A stretch of DNA of 45,051 nucleotides, from NCBI GenBank assembly GCA_019694165.1, contig JAIBCL010000047.1, positions 1-45,051 on the forward strand, given 5' to 3'. Of the stretch, positions 1-8,241 are shown piece after piece (position 1 is the stretch's first letter; every line of letters starts with the position of its first letter). This DNA comes from Verrucomicrobiaceae bacterium (GTDB lineage Bacteria; Verrucomicrobiota; Verrucomicrobiia; Verrucomicrobiales; Verrucomicrobiaceae). Made by a program: the position numbers and the translations under genes. The notes below the pieces were generated by a model. The model was not told where the DNA came from. It made no database searches and was given only the letters and a program-made list of their open reading frames with translations.

Positions 1-712
1 GCGGCGGCAGCTTGTCGCGCTGATAGAGATCCCAATACTTCTTCGGCGCATTGAATGGCGCGTGTGGTTTCCAAAAGCCGACCGCCAGAAAAAAGGATTC
101 GCCTTTGATCTCGCTCATCACCTTCACCGCCTCAGCCGCCACGCGACCGTCATAGTAGGCTTCGTCAGGTACGTCGCGACACTCACAGACCGCCGTTTTG
201 CCGTAGTTACGCAGATTCGCCTGACTGAGATTCGGCGGCAGCTCGCCCTTCACTTGTGGGATGTCATCGCCGTGATTCGCGTAGTGCAGGAACTCATCCG
301 CACTCCATGACCGCCGGTCGCCATGCTCCTTCGTGTGCCAGTTGTGGAAGATTTTTCCCACGCAGCGGGTCGTGTAGCCGTGTTCCTTGAACCACAGCGG
401 CAGCGTCGTCACATCCGGCTTCAGCTCGCGGAAGTGCGTGCCGTTCACATACAGCCCCAGGGTGTCCGGCCGCAATCCCGTGAGCATCGAAGACCGCGAT
501 GGATTGCACACCGCCTGCTGGCAATACGCGCGATCAAACTGCACCGACATCTTCGCCAGCTTCTGCAAATTCGGCGTCACCGCCGGCGAGCCATAAGTGG
601 CCAGTTCCGCCCGCAAGTCGTCGGCCATGATGAAGAGGACGTTTGGCCTAGCGGCAGCGCCGGTGCTGGTGGCAATACAGGCCAGGAAACCGAGAAGAAC
701 TGCGGTGCGCAT
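1..712 (-). CDS. Secreted sulfatase, iduronate-2-sulfatase-like (3' end outside window)
   Basis: The first 237 residues are visible; the C-terminus lies beyond the left edge. A signal peptide (residues 1-21) precedes the alkaline-phosphatase-fold start PNVLFIMADDLR, whose Asp31-Asp32 are metal ligands. Cys69 lies in CNPSR, the CxPSR signature in which Cys is converted to formylglycine, so the protein should be an active type I sulfatase if a maturase is present. The later AVGFWKPHAPF segment fits the iduronate-2-sulfatase/choline-sulfatase branch. Such enzymes remove sulfate from sulfated polysaccharides and are abundant in the PVC group. The exact substrate cannot be told from sequence. Start at 712 chosen because it gives the signal peptide. 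Next gene upstream on the same strand is a lipoprotein with no functional link. Confidence 0.93.
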   Translation of the reverse strand, partial: MRTAVLLGFLACIATSTGAAARPNVLFIMADDLRAELATYGSPAVTPNLQKLAKMSVQFDRAYCQQAVCNPSRSSMLTGLRPDTLGLYVNGTHFRELKPDVTTLPLWFKEHGYTTRCVGKIFHNWHTKEHGDRRSWSADEFLHYANHGDDIPQVKGELPPNLSQANLRNYGKTAVCECRDVPDEAYYDGRVAAEAVKVMSEIKGESFFLAVGFWKPHAPFNAPKKYWDLYQRDKLPP

Positions 713-726
713 GACGAAGCGAAAGA

Positions 727-1632
727 TCAGCCTTTGGGTTTGTCCGCCGCCTTGGCTGGATCCGGCGCGGGCGTTTTTGGTTCAGGCTCCTTTGCCGGCG
801 GCTTCTTCTCGGGTTCTTTGGCGGGTTCCCTGGCCTGAGTCTTTTTGTCCGCTTCGGGTTCGGGCGGCACGATCAGCGGGGCGGGTTTTTCCGGCGGCGC
901 GTCTTCTTTGAGCGGCATCACGGGTTCCATGCGCGCGCGCTGGAGCACGGCCTCGGCTTCCGCGGCCTTCTGCATCTCGGTGCGGATGTTCTCCGGCACG
1001 GATGAGGGGGAGAGCGGCGGGAGCAGCGGATTCGGGCCATGCTCCCATGAGCCGCCGCCGCGGCGTGGCAGGCTGCCCGGGCCACCACCGTGGCCGCCGG
1101 ACCTGAAATCCGGCATCGCCGCCACGACGGCACCCTCATTGGTCACGCGATGCCGTCCGATCACCCGCAGGCGCAGGCCGAACATGTAAAACACCGTGCT
1201 GTCCGCCAGCCCTTCCACCAGGCTCACTCCGCGCTTCAGGACCGGGTGGCCGCGCATGATCACCTCCTCATCGCCGAAGTATGCCTCCTGGCAGAGCGCC
1301 GTGGCCGGCTCCCGGAAGTTCACTTCCAGGAACACTTTCCCCTTCGCCCGCACGGTGCGCGGCGAGCCGTCCTTGTTCGTCTTCACGACCTCGATCTCAT
1401 CGGCGGCGACTCTGAAGAAGGGCGGCACTTCCAGCTTTTTCGGACTGATGGCCGCCGCCTCGGCGTAGGTCATGCCCAGCAACATCGCCGCCTCGCCGGA
1501 GGGTTTCCCTTCCCCGCCACTCCCGCCATCGTCGGACGACGTGGTGAGCTTCTTCATCGTTTCGCACCCCGACAGGCCGAGGACGGTGGCGAGACAGCAT
1601 GAAAAGAGAATGGCTTTGCAAGTTCGTGGCAT
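727..1632 (-). CDS. Hypothetical lipoprotein with proline/lysine-rich tail
   Basis: 301 residues, function not recognised. The start at 1632 (MPRTCKAILF) gives a lipoprotein signal peptide ending in LSGC; an in-frame ATG six codons earlier is possible. The middle part contains repeated beta-type stretches, including AKGKVFLEVNF and EVIMRGHPVL, which suggests a small beta-rich domain. A Gly-rich segment follows (GGHGGGPGS). The last 60 residues are a Pro/Lys/Glu/Ala-rich low-complexity tail (for example KEPEKKPPAKEPEPK), probably disordered and periplasmic. It lies 14 bases upstream of the sulfatase on the same strand, so the two may be cotranscribed. The lipobox is clear; nothing supports a biochemical role. 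Confidence 0.8.
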   Translation of the reverse strand: MPRTCKAILFSCCLATVLGLSGCETMKKLTTSSDDGGSGGEGKPSGEAAMLLGMTYAEAAAISPKKLEVPPFFRVAADEIEVVKTNKDGSPRTVRAKGKVFLEVNFREPATALCQEAYFGDEEVIMRGHPVLKRGVSLVEGLADSTVFYMFGLRLRVIGRHRVTNEGAVVAAMPDFRSGGHGGGPGSLPRRGGGSWEHGPNPLLPPLSPSSVPENIRTEMQKAAEAEAVLQRARMEPVMPLKEDAPPEKPAPLIVPPEPEADKKTQAREPAKEPEKKPPAKEPEPKTPAPDPAKAADKPKG

Positions 1633-1794
1633 GATGCGACCCCCCACCATTGAAGCAGAGGCACGGAATGCACAACTTCTGTTTCCCGGCGCAGCCGTTC
1701 AGCCGGAACCGCGGAGCACCGGAACTCGGCGGGCAGGCGTGGCTCCGATGGTTCGGGTTGACGGCGGCGCGATGCGCATTCAACGATGCACCGC

Positions 1795-2343
1795 ATGAAA
1801 CTCCACGCCCAGATTCTCGCACTCGCGGCGCTCGCGGTGCTGCCTCTTTCCTCCTGTGCCTACCGCAGCGTCTTCGCCCCGCCCTCGCCCGCTCCGGGCA
1901 CGAAGGTGAACTGGCCCGGCGTGCCCTTCGCGGAGGTGCGGGCGTATTGCTACGACTACACGGCGGAGCCGCAGCCATCGTTTTTCATCCACGGCCGCAT
2001 GCACAAGGGCGTGATGGACCCGAAAGGCGCGAAGCTCACCGCGGCGCAGACGCAGCGCCTGCTCGCAGCACTGACCGTCTCGCAGCCGAAGCAGGAGCGC
2101 ACGCCATGCTACAAGCCGCATCACGCCTTTGTGTTCTACGACAAGGCGGGGAAGGTCGCCGCCGTGTTTGAGATGTGCTTCGGCTGCAACCGGTTCGTGG
2201 AGACACCGGACGGCGCGCCGGAATACATCGACAAGGAGTCGCTCTGGAAGCTTTGCCAGGAGCTGGGCCTGCCCACGGGCGTGGGGAACAAATTCTACAC
2301 CGACGCGTGCAATGCGGGCCGCTCCGCCGCCGCACGCCGCTGA
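1795..2343 (+). CDS. Hypothetical lipoprotein
   Basis: 182 residues from the ATG at 1795 (MKLHAQILAL); an ATG three codons earlier (1786) is an alternative. Signal peptide with lipobox LSSC, so a lipid-anchored periplasmic or outer-membrane protein. The mature part has several cysteines (TPCYKPHHAF, MCFGCNRFV) and a segment resembling the small proteins that compare a value with a reference (AVFEMCFGCN). No family recognised. The CFGCN pair could bind metal or form a disulfide, but this is conjecture. It is transcribed divergently from the lipoprotein ending at 727 and sits 63 bases before ridA. Confidence 0.78.
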   Translation: MKLHAQILALAALAVLPLSSCAYRSVFAPPSPAPGTKVNWPGVPFAEVRAYCYDYTAEPQPSFFIHGRMHKGVMDPKGAKLTAAQTQRLLAALTVSQPKQERTPCYKPHHAFVFYDKAGKVAAVFEMCFGCNRFVETPDGAPEYIDKESLWKLCQELGLPTGVGNKFYTDACNAGRSAAARR

Positions 2344-2406
2344 TTCCGCCGCCACACCGGAGGCTGCACCGTCGGCCTCAATGCCAGATCATCAGCCGCC
2401 CACTCC

Positions 2407-2784
2407 ATGAAAATCATCTCGTCACCGGACGCACCCGCCGCCGTCGGTCCCTACTCACAGGCCGTGCGGTCGGGAAATTTGCTGTTCTGCTCCGGGCAGA
2501 TCCCCATCGATCCTGCCACCGGCAAGATCGAAGCACCGGACGTTGAGGGGCAAATCCGCCAGGTCATCAGGAACATCCGCGCCGTGCTCGCGGCGGAGGA
2601 CCTGACGCTCGCGCAAGTGGTGAAGTCCACGATGTTTCTGCAGGACATGGCGGACTTCCCGAAAGTGAACCCGATCTACGAAGCCGAATTCGCCGGCCAC
2701 AAGCCGGCACGCTCCACGGTGCAGGTGGCGCGCCTGCCGCTCGGCGCGCTGGTGGAGATCGAGGTCATCGCCGAGATGGCCTGA
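2407..2784 (+). CDS. ridA: RidA family enamine/imine deaminase
   Basis: 125 residues, the usual length for the YjgF/YER057c/UK114 family. It has the family opening GPYSQAV, the FCSGQIPIDP strand, Arg102 in ARSTVQVARLP and Glu117 (equivalents of Arg105 and Glu120 of E. coli RidA, which bind the carboxylate and activate water). Those residues predict hydrolysis of 2-aminoacrylate and related enamines made by PLP enzymes such as threonine dehydratase, giving 2-ketoacids and ammonia. It acts as a cytosolic homotrimer in known members. It is a single gene here, flanked by unrelated genes, so no pathway link can be read from context. Confidence 0.95.
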   Translation: MKIISSPDAPAAVGPYSQAVRSGNLLFCSGQIPIDPATGKIEAPDVEGQIRQVIRNIRAVLAAEDLTLAQVVKSTMFLQDMADFPKVNPIYEAEFAGHKPARSTVQVARLPLGALVEIEVIAEMA

Positions 2785-2806
2785 CGCCGGGACGGCCAGG
2801 AGGAAA

Positions 2807-4174
2807 TCACTGGTCGCCGAATTTCGCCGTGGCCTTCTTGTGGCGGTAGCCCTGGACGCGGCCGTTGCGGTTGTAGATGTAAATCTTTTTCACATCCGAC
2901 AGCTTCATGATCACCCAGGGTGAGAATGAGTTGCGGCCATTCTTGGTGAAGACCATGTCGTCAGCCAGGTACACGCAGGAGTGGAAGGCATCTCCCTGCA
3001 CTGAATCGACGAAGAACAAGACGTCACCGTAGCGGTAGGGTGCCGGGACCGGCTCGAAATTCTCCAGCACCGAGCTGGTGGCGAGCCGCGCATCAAGCAG
3101 ATACTGATGGGGATCGTAGTTGAAAAAGTTCAGCGAAGTCCAGTGGCAGTCCGGCAGCATGCCCAGGCGGGCGTACTCGGAACCTGGATAGGTGTAGAGC
3201 AGCTTGCGCGGCAGGGCCGGCAGAATGTGGGTGATCCCAAGCCTGTCCACCCCCTCGGTGTCGATGATCGACTGCATGATGGGCTCGATGTCCTTGCGGC
3301 GGAAGCCGGAGCCAATGGTCCAGTAGTCCAGAAGCGGCTGGAGGTTCGTGTGCTCGTCGAGTTCCATCTGCACCATCAGCGACCGGGTGCGGGTGAAAGC
3401 CTTGAAAATGGCGCGTGCTTCCGCGTCGTCCGCTGCGTAGCCCATCATGAGCTGGAGATCGCTGAAGGCCAGGCACTCCCCTCGGTGCCACGCCAGTTTC
3501 GAGATCTTCGCGATGAGTTCCGGCCGCAACTTGCTGGAGCGGAACCACTCCTCGACCGTGTCGGTGGTCATCAGCACCGGTTCGGCATAGAACTCATTGG
3601 CCTGATACTTCGCCAGCTCAGGATAGATCACCTCCCGCGCCGCCTGAGACATGGCCTCGACGTCGGGCACCGGAGGGAAGATCGTCACCATGTCGCCGTC
3701 CGTTTTGACATTGCCAGGGGCGAGCAGGACCTTCGACACCGCCTCCGGCAGACCTGCTTTCTGGAAGAGCGCCGGCAGTGCCTGCAACTGCGACTCTGGA
3801 AATATCCAGCGCGGTTTTGAAAAGGGCAGCGGATAGTCGTCCACCATGGACTTCGGTGCCTCGATGAAGATGTAGAAGCACTTCAGCTTTCCCCACGGCC
3901 CCGGACTGGCATCGAATACGACGGAACCTCCACCTGGGCGCGAGCCGGCCGGCTGCGCACCAGGCACGATGGTGGACTCCACCCCCGCAACGGGAGACCG
4001 CCCGGTCGGCTTCGGCGGAGGATTCAGAAACTGACGCAACTCGGGAATGTCACCCAACTGCGCGCTCGCCGTGTGGATACACGAACTCCACGAAGCGAGC
4101 AAACAGAGTATGAGACAGAGGCGGTGGCGGTGGCTGGATGAACTGGGTTTGGTTGGGGGGGTGTTCTCTGGCAT
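2807..4174 (-). CDS. Exported protein with possible NlpC/P60-like C-terminal domain
   Basis: 455 residues from the ATG at 4174; an ATG at 4204 is also in frame. A signal peptide (LCLILCLLASWSSCIHTASAQ) predicts export. The N-terminal 300 residues are mostly helical and unrecognised. The C-terminal part shows the spacing of a papain-like amidase: Cys343 in PDCHWTSLNFF, then GDVLFF, then His398 in FHSCVYLADD and a following polar NG. NlpC/P60 domains typically read DCSG, then GDLVFF, then H(V/S)xIYL. This resemblance is my inference and is weaker than for the clear NlpC/P60 protein at 24171-24914. If correct, the protein would cleave peptidoglycan stem peptides or a related amide in the periplasm. 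Convergent with ridA. Confidence 0.78.
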   Translation of the reverse strand: MPENTPPTKPSSSSHRHRLCLILCLLASWSSCIHTASAQLGDIPELRQFLNPPPKPTGRSPVAGVESTIVPGAQPAGSRPGGGSVVFDASPGPWGKLKCFYIFIEAPKSMVDDYPLPFSKPRWIFPESQLQALPALFQKAGLPEAVSKVLLAPGNVKTDGDMVTIFPPVPDVEAMSQAAREVIYPELAKYQANEFYAEPVLMTTDTVEEWFRSSKLRPELIAKISKLAWHRGECLAFSDLQLMMGYAADDAEARAIFKAFTRTRSLMVQMELDEHTNLQPLLDYWTIGSGFRRKDIEPIMQSIIDTEGVDRLGITHILPALPRKLLYTYPGSEYARLGMLPDCHWTSLNFFNYDPHQYLLDARLATSSVLENFEPVPAPYRYGDVLFFVDSVQGDAFHSCVYLADDMVFTKNGRNSFSPWVIMKLSDVKKIYIYNRNGRVQGYRHKKATAKFGDQ

Positions 4175-4348
4175 CGAGGTCTTGGGGGGCGCAGGAGCGG
4201 GCAACCATACGAATCCCTCCGCGGAAGGCTATCACTCTTTGATTGGCGCGACTGATTTTCTCGGCGGAACGCAGAGCAAGCGCACCGCGCCGACGACGAC
4301 ACGCAGCTCCGCCCGAGCTTCATCCACCGGCCCGGAGTGCGCCATGGC

Positions 4349-4804
4349 CTACGGTGCGGCGAACGCCGGATCGTCGGGATAGTACTTCCGCGCGCCGAAC
4401 TCGATGTAGCGATTGTCGCCCGCCTTCAAATAGACGCGCGGCGTGGGCGCGGGATTCTTCCCGTCCGGGGCGCGCGCCTCGGTGTACACGAAGAAGCGGC
4501 CCGTCGAATCCAGCGCGACCTTCCGCATCCGCGCATCATCACGCACCACCGCGTGGAAGGCACGACGGAAGAGACCCTTCCCGTGGCCTTCAAATTTCAA
4601 ATTTGGCGCCAGGAAATCATTCTCGCCGAGCGGGGTGGCGTCCGTGTAGCAGCGGCGATCACCGAGCGCGGAGGGATACTCCGTCCAGTCGAACTCCCCG
4701 CGCCCGAGGTGCGCGCGCCAGGCAAAGACCACCACCGGCAGCATCAGCACCGCGCACAGCAGCAGCATGCGGCCCGGGGTGTCGCGCGGGAGATTTCCAC
4801 TCAT
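4349..4804 (-). CDS. Hypothetical single-helix membrane protein
   Basis: 151 residues from the ATG at 4804 (MSGNLPRDTP). A longer frame opens at 4912, but its extra 36 residues are Arg-rich and look non-coding. One transmembrane helix (MLLLCAVLMLPVVVFAW) is followed by an extracytoplasmic domain of about 115 residues. Phrases such as TPLGENDFLAPN, RKVALDSTGRFFVYTE and YIEFGARKYYPDDP suggest a small beta-rich domain. No family recognised. It is transcribed toward the exported protein ending at 2807 (gap about 175 bases), so the two may be co-expressed. Confidence 0.65.
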   Translation of the reverse strand: MSGNLPRDTPGRMLLLCAVLMLPVVVFAWRAHLGRGEFDWTEYPSALGDRRCYTDATPLGENDFLAPNLKFEGHGKGLFRRAFHAVVRDDARMRKVALDSTGRFFVYTEARAPDGKNPAPTPRVYLKAGDNRYIEFGARKYYPDDPAFAAP

Positions 4805-4955
4805 GCCGCCGATGATGAAACGGAACGAGGCGCGAATCAAGAACCGCTCACGAGTGAAACACCGGCCCCGGAGCGCTCGTGCGCGCGACTTCGCCAAGAA
4901 CGAGCTTGCCATCGTCGCGCCGATTTCAGAACATCACCTGAAATCACCGCATGCC

Positions 4956-5405
4956 ATGGAAATCGCCACCCCTGCCCGCACTCTGCTCAATCACAAGGAA
5001 CGGCACGTCTGGACCATCGGTCCGGAAGCCACGGTCTATGAGGCGATTCACCTCATGGCGGGCAAGAATGTCGGCGCCCTCCCGGTGCTCGATGAAGGAA
5101 AGCTCGTGGGCATCATTTCCGAGCGCGATTACATGAGCAAGGTCATGCTCCGGGGACGCTCCTCGCGCGAGACGCATGTAAGGGAGATCATGACCCGCGA
5201 CGTGGCCTCGGTCGGCCCCGATCAGGGCATCTCGGAATGCATGAGCATCGTGACCGAGCGCCGCGTGCGTCACCTGCCTGTGATCGAAGACGGCCGGCTC
5301 ATCGGCATCGTCTCCATCGGCGACCTCGTGAAGTGGATCATCGCCACGCAGAAGATGACCATCGAGCAGCTCGAGAAGTACATCACCGGCGGCTATCCCG
5401 GGTAA
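4956..5405 (+). CDS. CBS domain pair protein
   Basis: 149 residues made of two tandem CBS motifs and nothing else. The first is around residues 14-75 (TIGPEATVYEAIHLMAGKNVGALPVL, split here as TIGPEATVYEAI and NVGALPVL) and the second around 85-135 (REIMTRDVASVGPDQGI, RRVRHLPVIEDG). Such stand-alone Bateman modules bind adenine nucleotides (AMP, ATP, S-adenosylmethionine) and usually regulate a partner; here no partner domain is fused. The start at 4956 is preferred because the upstream 63 codons of open frame are Arg-rich and lack family similarity. Cytosolic. Function beyond nucleotide sensing cannot be stated. Confidence 0.9.
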   Translation: MEIATPARTLLNHKERHVWTIGPEATVYEAIHLMAGKNVGALPVLDEGKLVGIISERDYMSKVMLRGRSSRETHVREIMTRDVASVGPDQGISECMSIVTERRVRHLPVIEDGRLIGIVSIGDLVKWIIATQKMTIEQLEKYITGGYPG

Positions 5406-5441
5406 GCCGCACGCGGGGACGTTCCCATCTTCGAGCACGGC

Positions 5442-5460
5442 CGGGCCGGATGCCGGCCCG
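5442..5460. terminator. GC-rich hairpin after the CBS gene
   Basis: An 8-bp perfect stem (CGGGCCGG at 5442-5449 and CCGGCCCG at 5453-5460) with a 3-base loop lies 37 bases after the CBS stop codon. No T-tract follows, so it is at best a weak or Rho-assisted terminator, or a transcript-stabilising hairpin. Confidence 0.35.
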
Positions 5461-5512
5461 CCGTCACATAGTCCTTGCCACCGCGCGCAAGTCACTCTTT
5501 ATAGCGCCCGCC

Positions 5513-6331
5513 ATGAGCATCCCCCTCGAAGACACTTTCTCCGACGTCATCTCGAAGTCCCAGCGCGGACAGAAGTACACCGATCGTGCGCTTTTCCTGC
5601 GCGCCGCCATCGGCCCCTATGAAGACACGCTGCGTGCGCTGAAGGCCGGCGAATTCCACCACACCGCGCTGCTGAAACTCGGCCCCGCCCTCAAGCTGGA
5701 TGCGAAGCGGCTCGTCGCGCTGGCAAAAAATGAGTACGCCCCGAAGCCCGTTGAAGTGGACGGCCTCGCACAGTTCAACACGCCATGGTCCGACATGCGC
5801 GTGAACGCCTACCTCGTGTGGGACGCTGCATCGAAGACCGCCGCCGCCTTCGACACGGGCGCGGACGCGAAGCCGGTGCTCGATTTCCTCAAGTCCAAGG
5901 GCCTCACGCTCACGCACATCTTCATCACGCACACGCATCCCGACCATGTGGCCGCGCTGGATGCGCTGAAGGCCGCGGGCAGCCCGCAGGTGTTCTCGAA
6001 CGCACGCGAGCCGCTCGCCGGCACGACAACGTTTGAGATCGGATCGGCGAAGTGGAATCTCGGCGCGCTCACCATCGAGCCACGCCTCACACGCGGGCAC
6101 TCCGAGGGTGGCACCACGTACGTGGTCACCGGCTTGTCACGCACGCTCGCCATCGTGGGCGATGCGGTTTTTGCCGGCTCCATCGGCGGACCGAACGTCT
6201 CGTATGCCGACTGCCTCGACGGCATACGCACGCAGATTCTCTCGCTGCCTGACAACACGGTCATCTGCCCCGGCCACGGTCCGCTCACGACCGTGGGCGA
6301 AGAAAAGGCGCACAATCCCTTCTTCCCCTGA
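5513..6331 (+). CDS. Metallo-beta-lactamase-fold hydrolase, glyoxalase II-like
   Basis: 272 residues. The ATG at 5513 is chosen over upstream in-frame codons, which translate to Arg-rich shadow sequence. A helical N-terminal segment of about 85 residues precedes the MBL domain. The metal-binding motif HTHPDH is at 140-145, with the later ligands in TRGHSEGG, GDAVFAG and CPGHGPLT, so both zinc sites appear intact. Family members hydrolyse thioesters such as S-lactoylglutathione, or other esters and phosphodiesters; the substrate is not readable. The N-terminal segment is not part of classical GloB. Followed 32 bases later by the dehydrogenase at 6364 on the same strand; the two probably form one transcript. 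Confidence 0.9.
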   Translation: MSIPLEDTFSDVISKSQRGQKYTDRALFLRAAIGPYEDTLRALKAGEFHHTALLKLGPALKLDAKRLVALAKNEYAPKPVEVDGLAQFNTPWSDMRVNAYLVWDAASKTAAAFDTGADAKPVLDFLKSKGLTLTHIFITHTHPDHVAALDALKAAGSPQVFSNAREPLAGTTTFEIGSAKWNLGALTIEPRLTRGHSEGGTTYVVTGLSRTLAIVGDAVFAGSIGGPNVSYADCLDGIRTQILSLPDNTVICPGHGPLTTVGEEKAHNPFFP

Positions 6332-6363
6332 TCGCATTTCCATCATTCACCTCGTCATCTGTC

Positions 6364-7254
6364 ATGAATCAAACAGTCGCCTTTGTCGGAGTCGGTCGCA
6401 TGGGGGCCAACATGGCCCGCCGCCTCAAGGATTGCGGATACGGCATCACGGCCGTTTACGACGTGAACCGCGAGGTTGCATCCTCGCTGGCCGCCGAACT
6501 CGGCTGCAAAGCGTGCGACAAACTCGCCGAAGTGAGCGGCGCCGCGGACGTGATCTTCACCGTCGTCACGAACGACGAGTCGATGCGCACGATCTTCTTC
6601 GGCTCCGGCGACAACCTGTTGGCGAACGCGAAGGGCAAGATCTTCATCAACTGCGCAACGCTCTCGCCCGCGATCCATCGCGAGGTGCATGCGGCCGCCG
6701 AAAAGGCCGGCGCGCATTCGCTCGAGGCCTGCATGGCCTCCAGCATCAGCCACGCGAGGGAAGGCAAGCTCTACCTCATGCTCGGTGGTGACGAAGGCGT
6801 GTACAAACAAGTTCAGTCCATGATCGAGCAGATGAGTGTGAACCGTCGCTTCATCGGCGGGCCCGGCCGCGCCGCTGAAGTAAAGGCGCTGGTGAACATG
6901 GTGATGAACATCAACACCGCCGGCCTCGCCGAGGGCCTCGGCCTCGCTGCCGCGTTGGGACACGATCTCGCGATGATCCGCGAAGTTTTCTCGCAAACCG
7001 GCGCAAACTCGCGCGTGCTCGAAACCGACGGCGGCGACATGTGCGCGCGCGAGCACGACTGCTGGTTCTCCGCCGAGCACGCGGCGAAGGACAGCGGCAT
7101 CGCCGCAGGCCTGGCAAAAGAGTCCGGCCTCAATCTGCCGCTCAACTCCGCCACGGAGGCGCAGTACAAGAAGATGGTCGCCCTCGGTCTCGGCGGACTC
7201 GACAAGTCCGGCATCGCCGAGCTGACCTTCAAGGACCGGCACGGCAACTCGTAG
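6364..7254 (+). CDS. Beta-hydroxyacid dehydrogenase (3-hydroxyisobutyrate dehydrogenase family)
   Basis: 296 residues, the normal family length. The N-terminal Rossmann motif GVGRMG (9-14) binds NAD(P). The catalytic lysine is Lys174 in GPGRAAEVKALVNM, with Asn178 next to the usual NN position. The family oxidises 3-hydroxyisobutyrate, tartronate semialdehyde or related beta-hydroxyacids, or reduces succinic semialdehyde. The substrate-binding motif normally read as DAPVSGG is EACMASSIS here, which departs clearly from the characterised subfamilies, so the substrate is left open. Cytosolic. Downstream of the MBL hydrolase, which would fit a two-step catabolic or detoxifying route, but this is inference. 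Confidence 0.9.
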   Translation: MNQTVAFVGVGRMGANMARRLKDCGYGITAVYDVNREVASSLAAELGCKACDKLAEVSGAADVIFTVVTNDESMRTIFFGSGDNLLANAKGKIFINCATLSPAIHREVHAAAEKAGAHSLEACMASSISHAREGKLYLMLGGDEGVYKQVQSMIEQMSVNRRFIGGPGRAAEVKALVNMVMNINTAGLAEGLGLAAALGHDLAMIREVFSQTGANSRVLETDGGDMCAREHDCWFSAEHAAKDSGIAAGLAKESGLNLPLNSATEAQYKKMVALGLGGLDKSGIAELTFKDRHGNS

Positions 7255-7292
7255 CGCGCACACACCTCACACCCCGGCATCACAGATCACCC

Positions 7293-7322
7293 GCCACCGG
7301 TTCATGAGTGAGGGCCGGTGGC
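7293..7322. terminator. Hairpin between convergent genes
   Basis: A perfect 8-bp inverted repeat (GCCACCGG at 7293-7300, CCGGTGGC at 7315-7322) with a 14-base loop lies between the dehydrogenase stop and the convergent pheA-like gene. No T-tract on either strand, so termination is possible but not proven. Confidence 0.35.
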
Positions 7323-7347
7323 ACTCGCCGCACGCGCGTTCCGTTCC

Positions 7348-8217
7348 TCACCGCTCCTCCACCCAGGCGGGAGCGGGATAGCTGCCGAGGGCCTTTACCC
7401 TCGCATCGTGGCCGGCGAGTTCCCTGATGGCGGCCTGCAAATTGTCCTCGGCGCAGTGACCGTTCACTTCGAGGAAAAAGCGTGCTTCCTCAGCCCCGGC
7501 ATCACCGGCAAGAGGGCGGTTCTCGATCTGGCGCACGTTGATGCCGTGGCCGGCGAAGACCTGGAGCACCTCGAGCAGCGCGCCCACCTTGTCGCGCGCC
7601 AGCACCATGAGCATGGAGCGGTCGTCACCCGTCTGCTGCGCGGGGCGCCGGCCCAGCACGATGAAGCGCGCCGGCGCGGAATCGCTGCGCGGGACGTGAG
7701 CAGCCTCGGCTCGCCAGAGCACCTGCGCGCAGATTTGCAGGGGGGAATCCACCAGATGATCGAGCGTGTGATGGACCGCCCCCTCCGTGGAATGCTCCAG
7801 CGGCAGCACGCCATAATCCGCCGCGCCCGATGAGACGCGCTCGAAGACAGCATCCGTCCCCGGCTCGGGGAGGTAGGTGAGGCTGTGGCCGAATTTTCCC
7901 TGTGCCACCTGATGGGTCCAGGAACCGACCGGCCCGAGGAAGGCGATCTTCAACGGCATTTCCAGCGCAAGCGCCGCGCTCATGATCTCGCGAAAAATGG
8001 CGCGGATGGACTTCTCTGGCAGCCGGCTGCCGCTCGCGGTGTTGATGTCTGCCAGCTTGCGCAGCAGCTTCTCCTCCCGCTCGGGCGCGTAGATTTCCAG
8101 ACCGTCCTTGCGCTTGATCTCGCCCACGCGATGCACCTGCTCGGCACGCTCGCCCAACAGGCGCAGGATTTCCCGGTCGATCTCGTCAATCTTCACGCGG
8201 ACGTCTTCGAGCGACAT
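7348..8217 (-). CDS. pheA: Chorismate mutase-prephenate dehydratase-ACT protein lacking the second dehydratase lobe
   Basis: 289 residues, against about 355-390 for usual P-proteins. Residues 1-85 are an AroQ chorismate mutase with Arg7, Arg24 and Lys35 at the positions of E. coli Arg11, Arg28 and Lys39. Residues 88-163 are the first prephenate dehydratase lobe (IAFLGPVGSWTHQ, ADYGVLPLEHSTEGAV). At 162-190 the sequence jumps from ICAQV to ARFIVLGRR: the second lobe of about 85 residues, including the SHPQALxQ region, is missing, and the essential TRF motif reads ARF. The ACT domain (199-280) keeps VGALLEVL and IENRP, the phenylalanine-binding motifs. It should therefore still make prephenate but probably not phenylpyruvate. 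No stop codon or frame break is present. Confidence 0.85.
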   Translation of the reverse strand: MSLEDVRVKIDEIDREILRLLGERAEQVHRVGEIKRKDGLEIYAPEREEKLLRKLADINTASGSRLPEKSIRAIFREIMSAALALEMPLKIAFLGPVGSWTHQVAQGKFGHSLTYLPEPGTDAVFERVSSGAADYGVLPLEHSTEGAVHHTLDHLVDSPLQICAQVLWRAEAAHVPRSDSAPARFIVLGRRPAQQTGDDRSMLMVLARDKVGALLEVLQVFAGHGINVRQIENRPLAGDAGAEEARFFLEVNGHCAEDNLQAAIRELAGHDARVKALGSYPAPAWVEER

Positions 8218-8241
8218 GGCCGGGGAGGGAAAATTATATGC

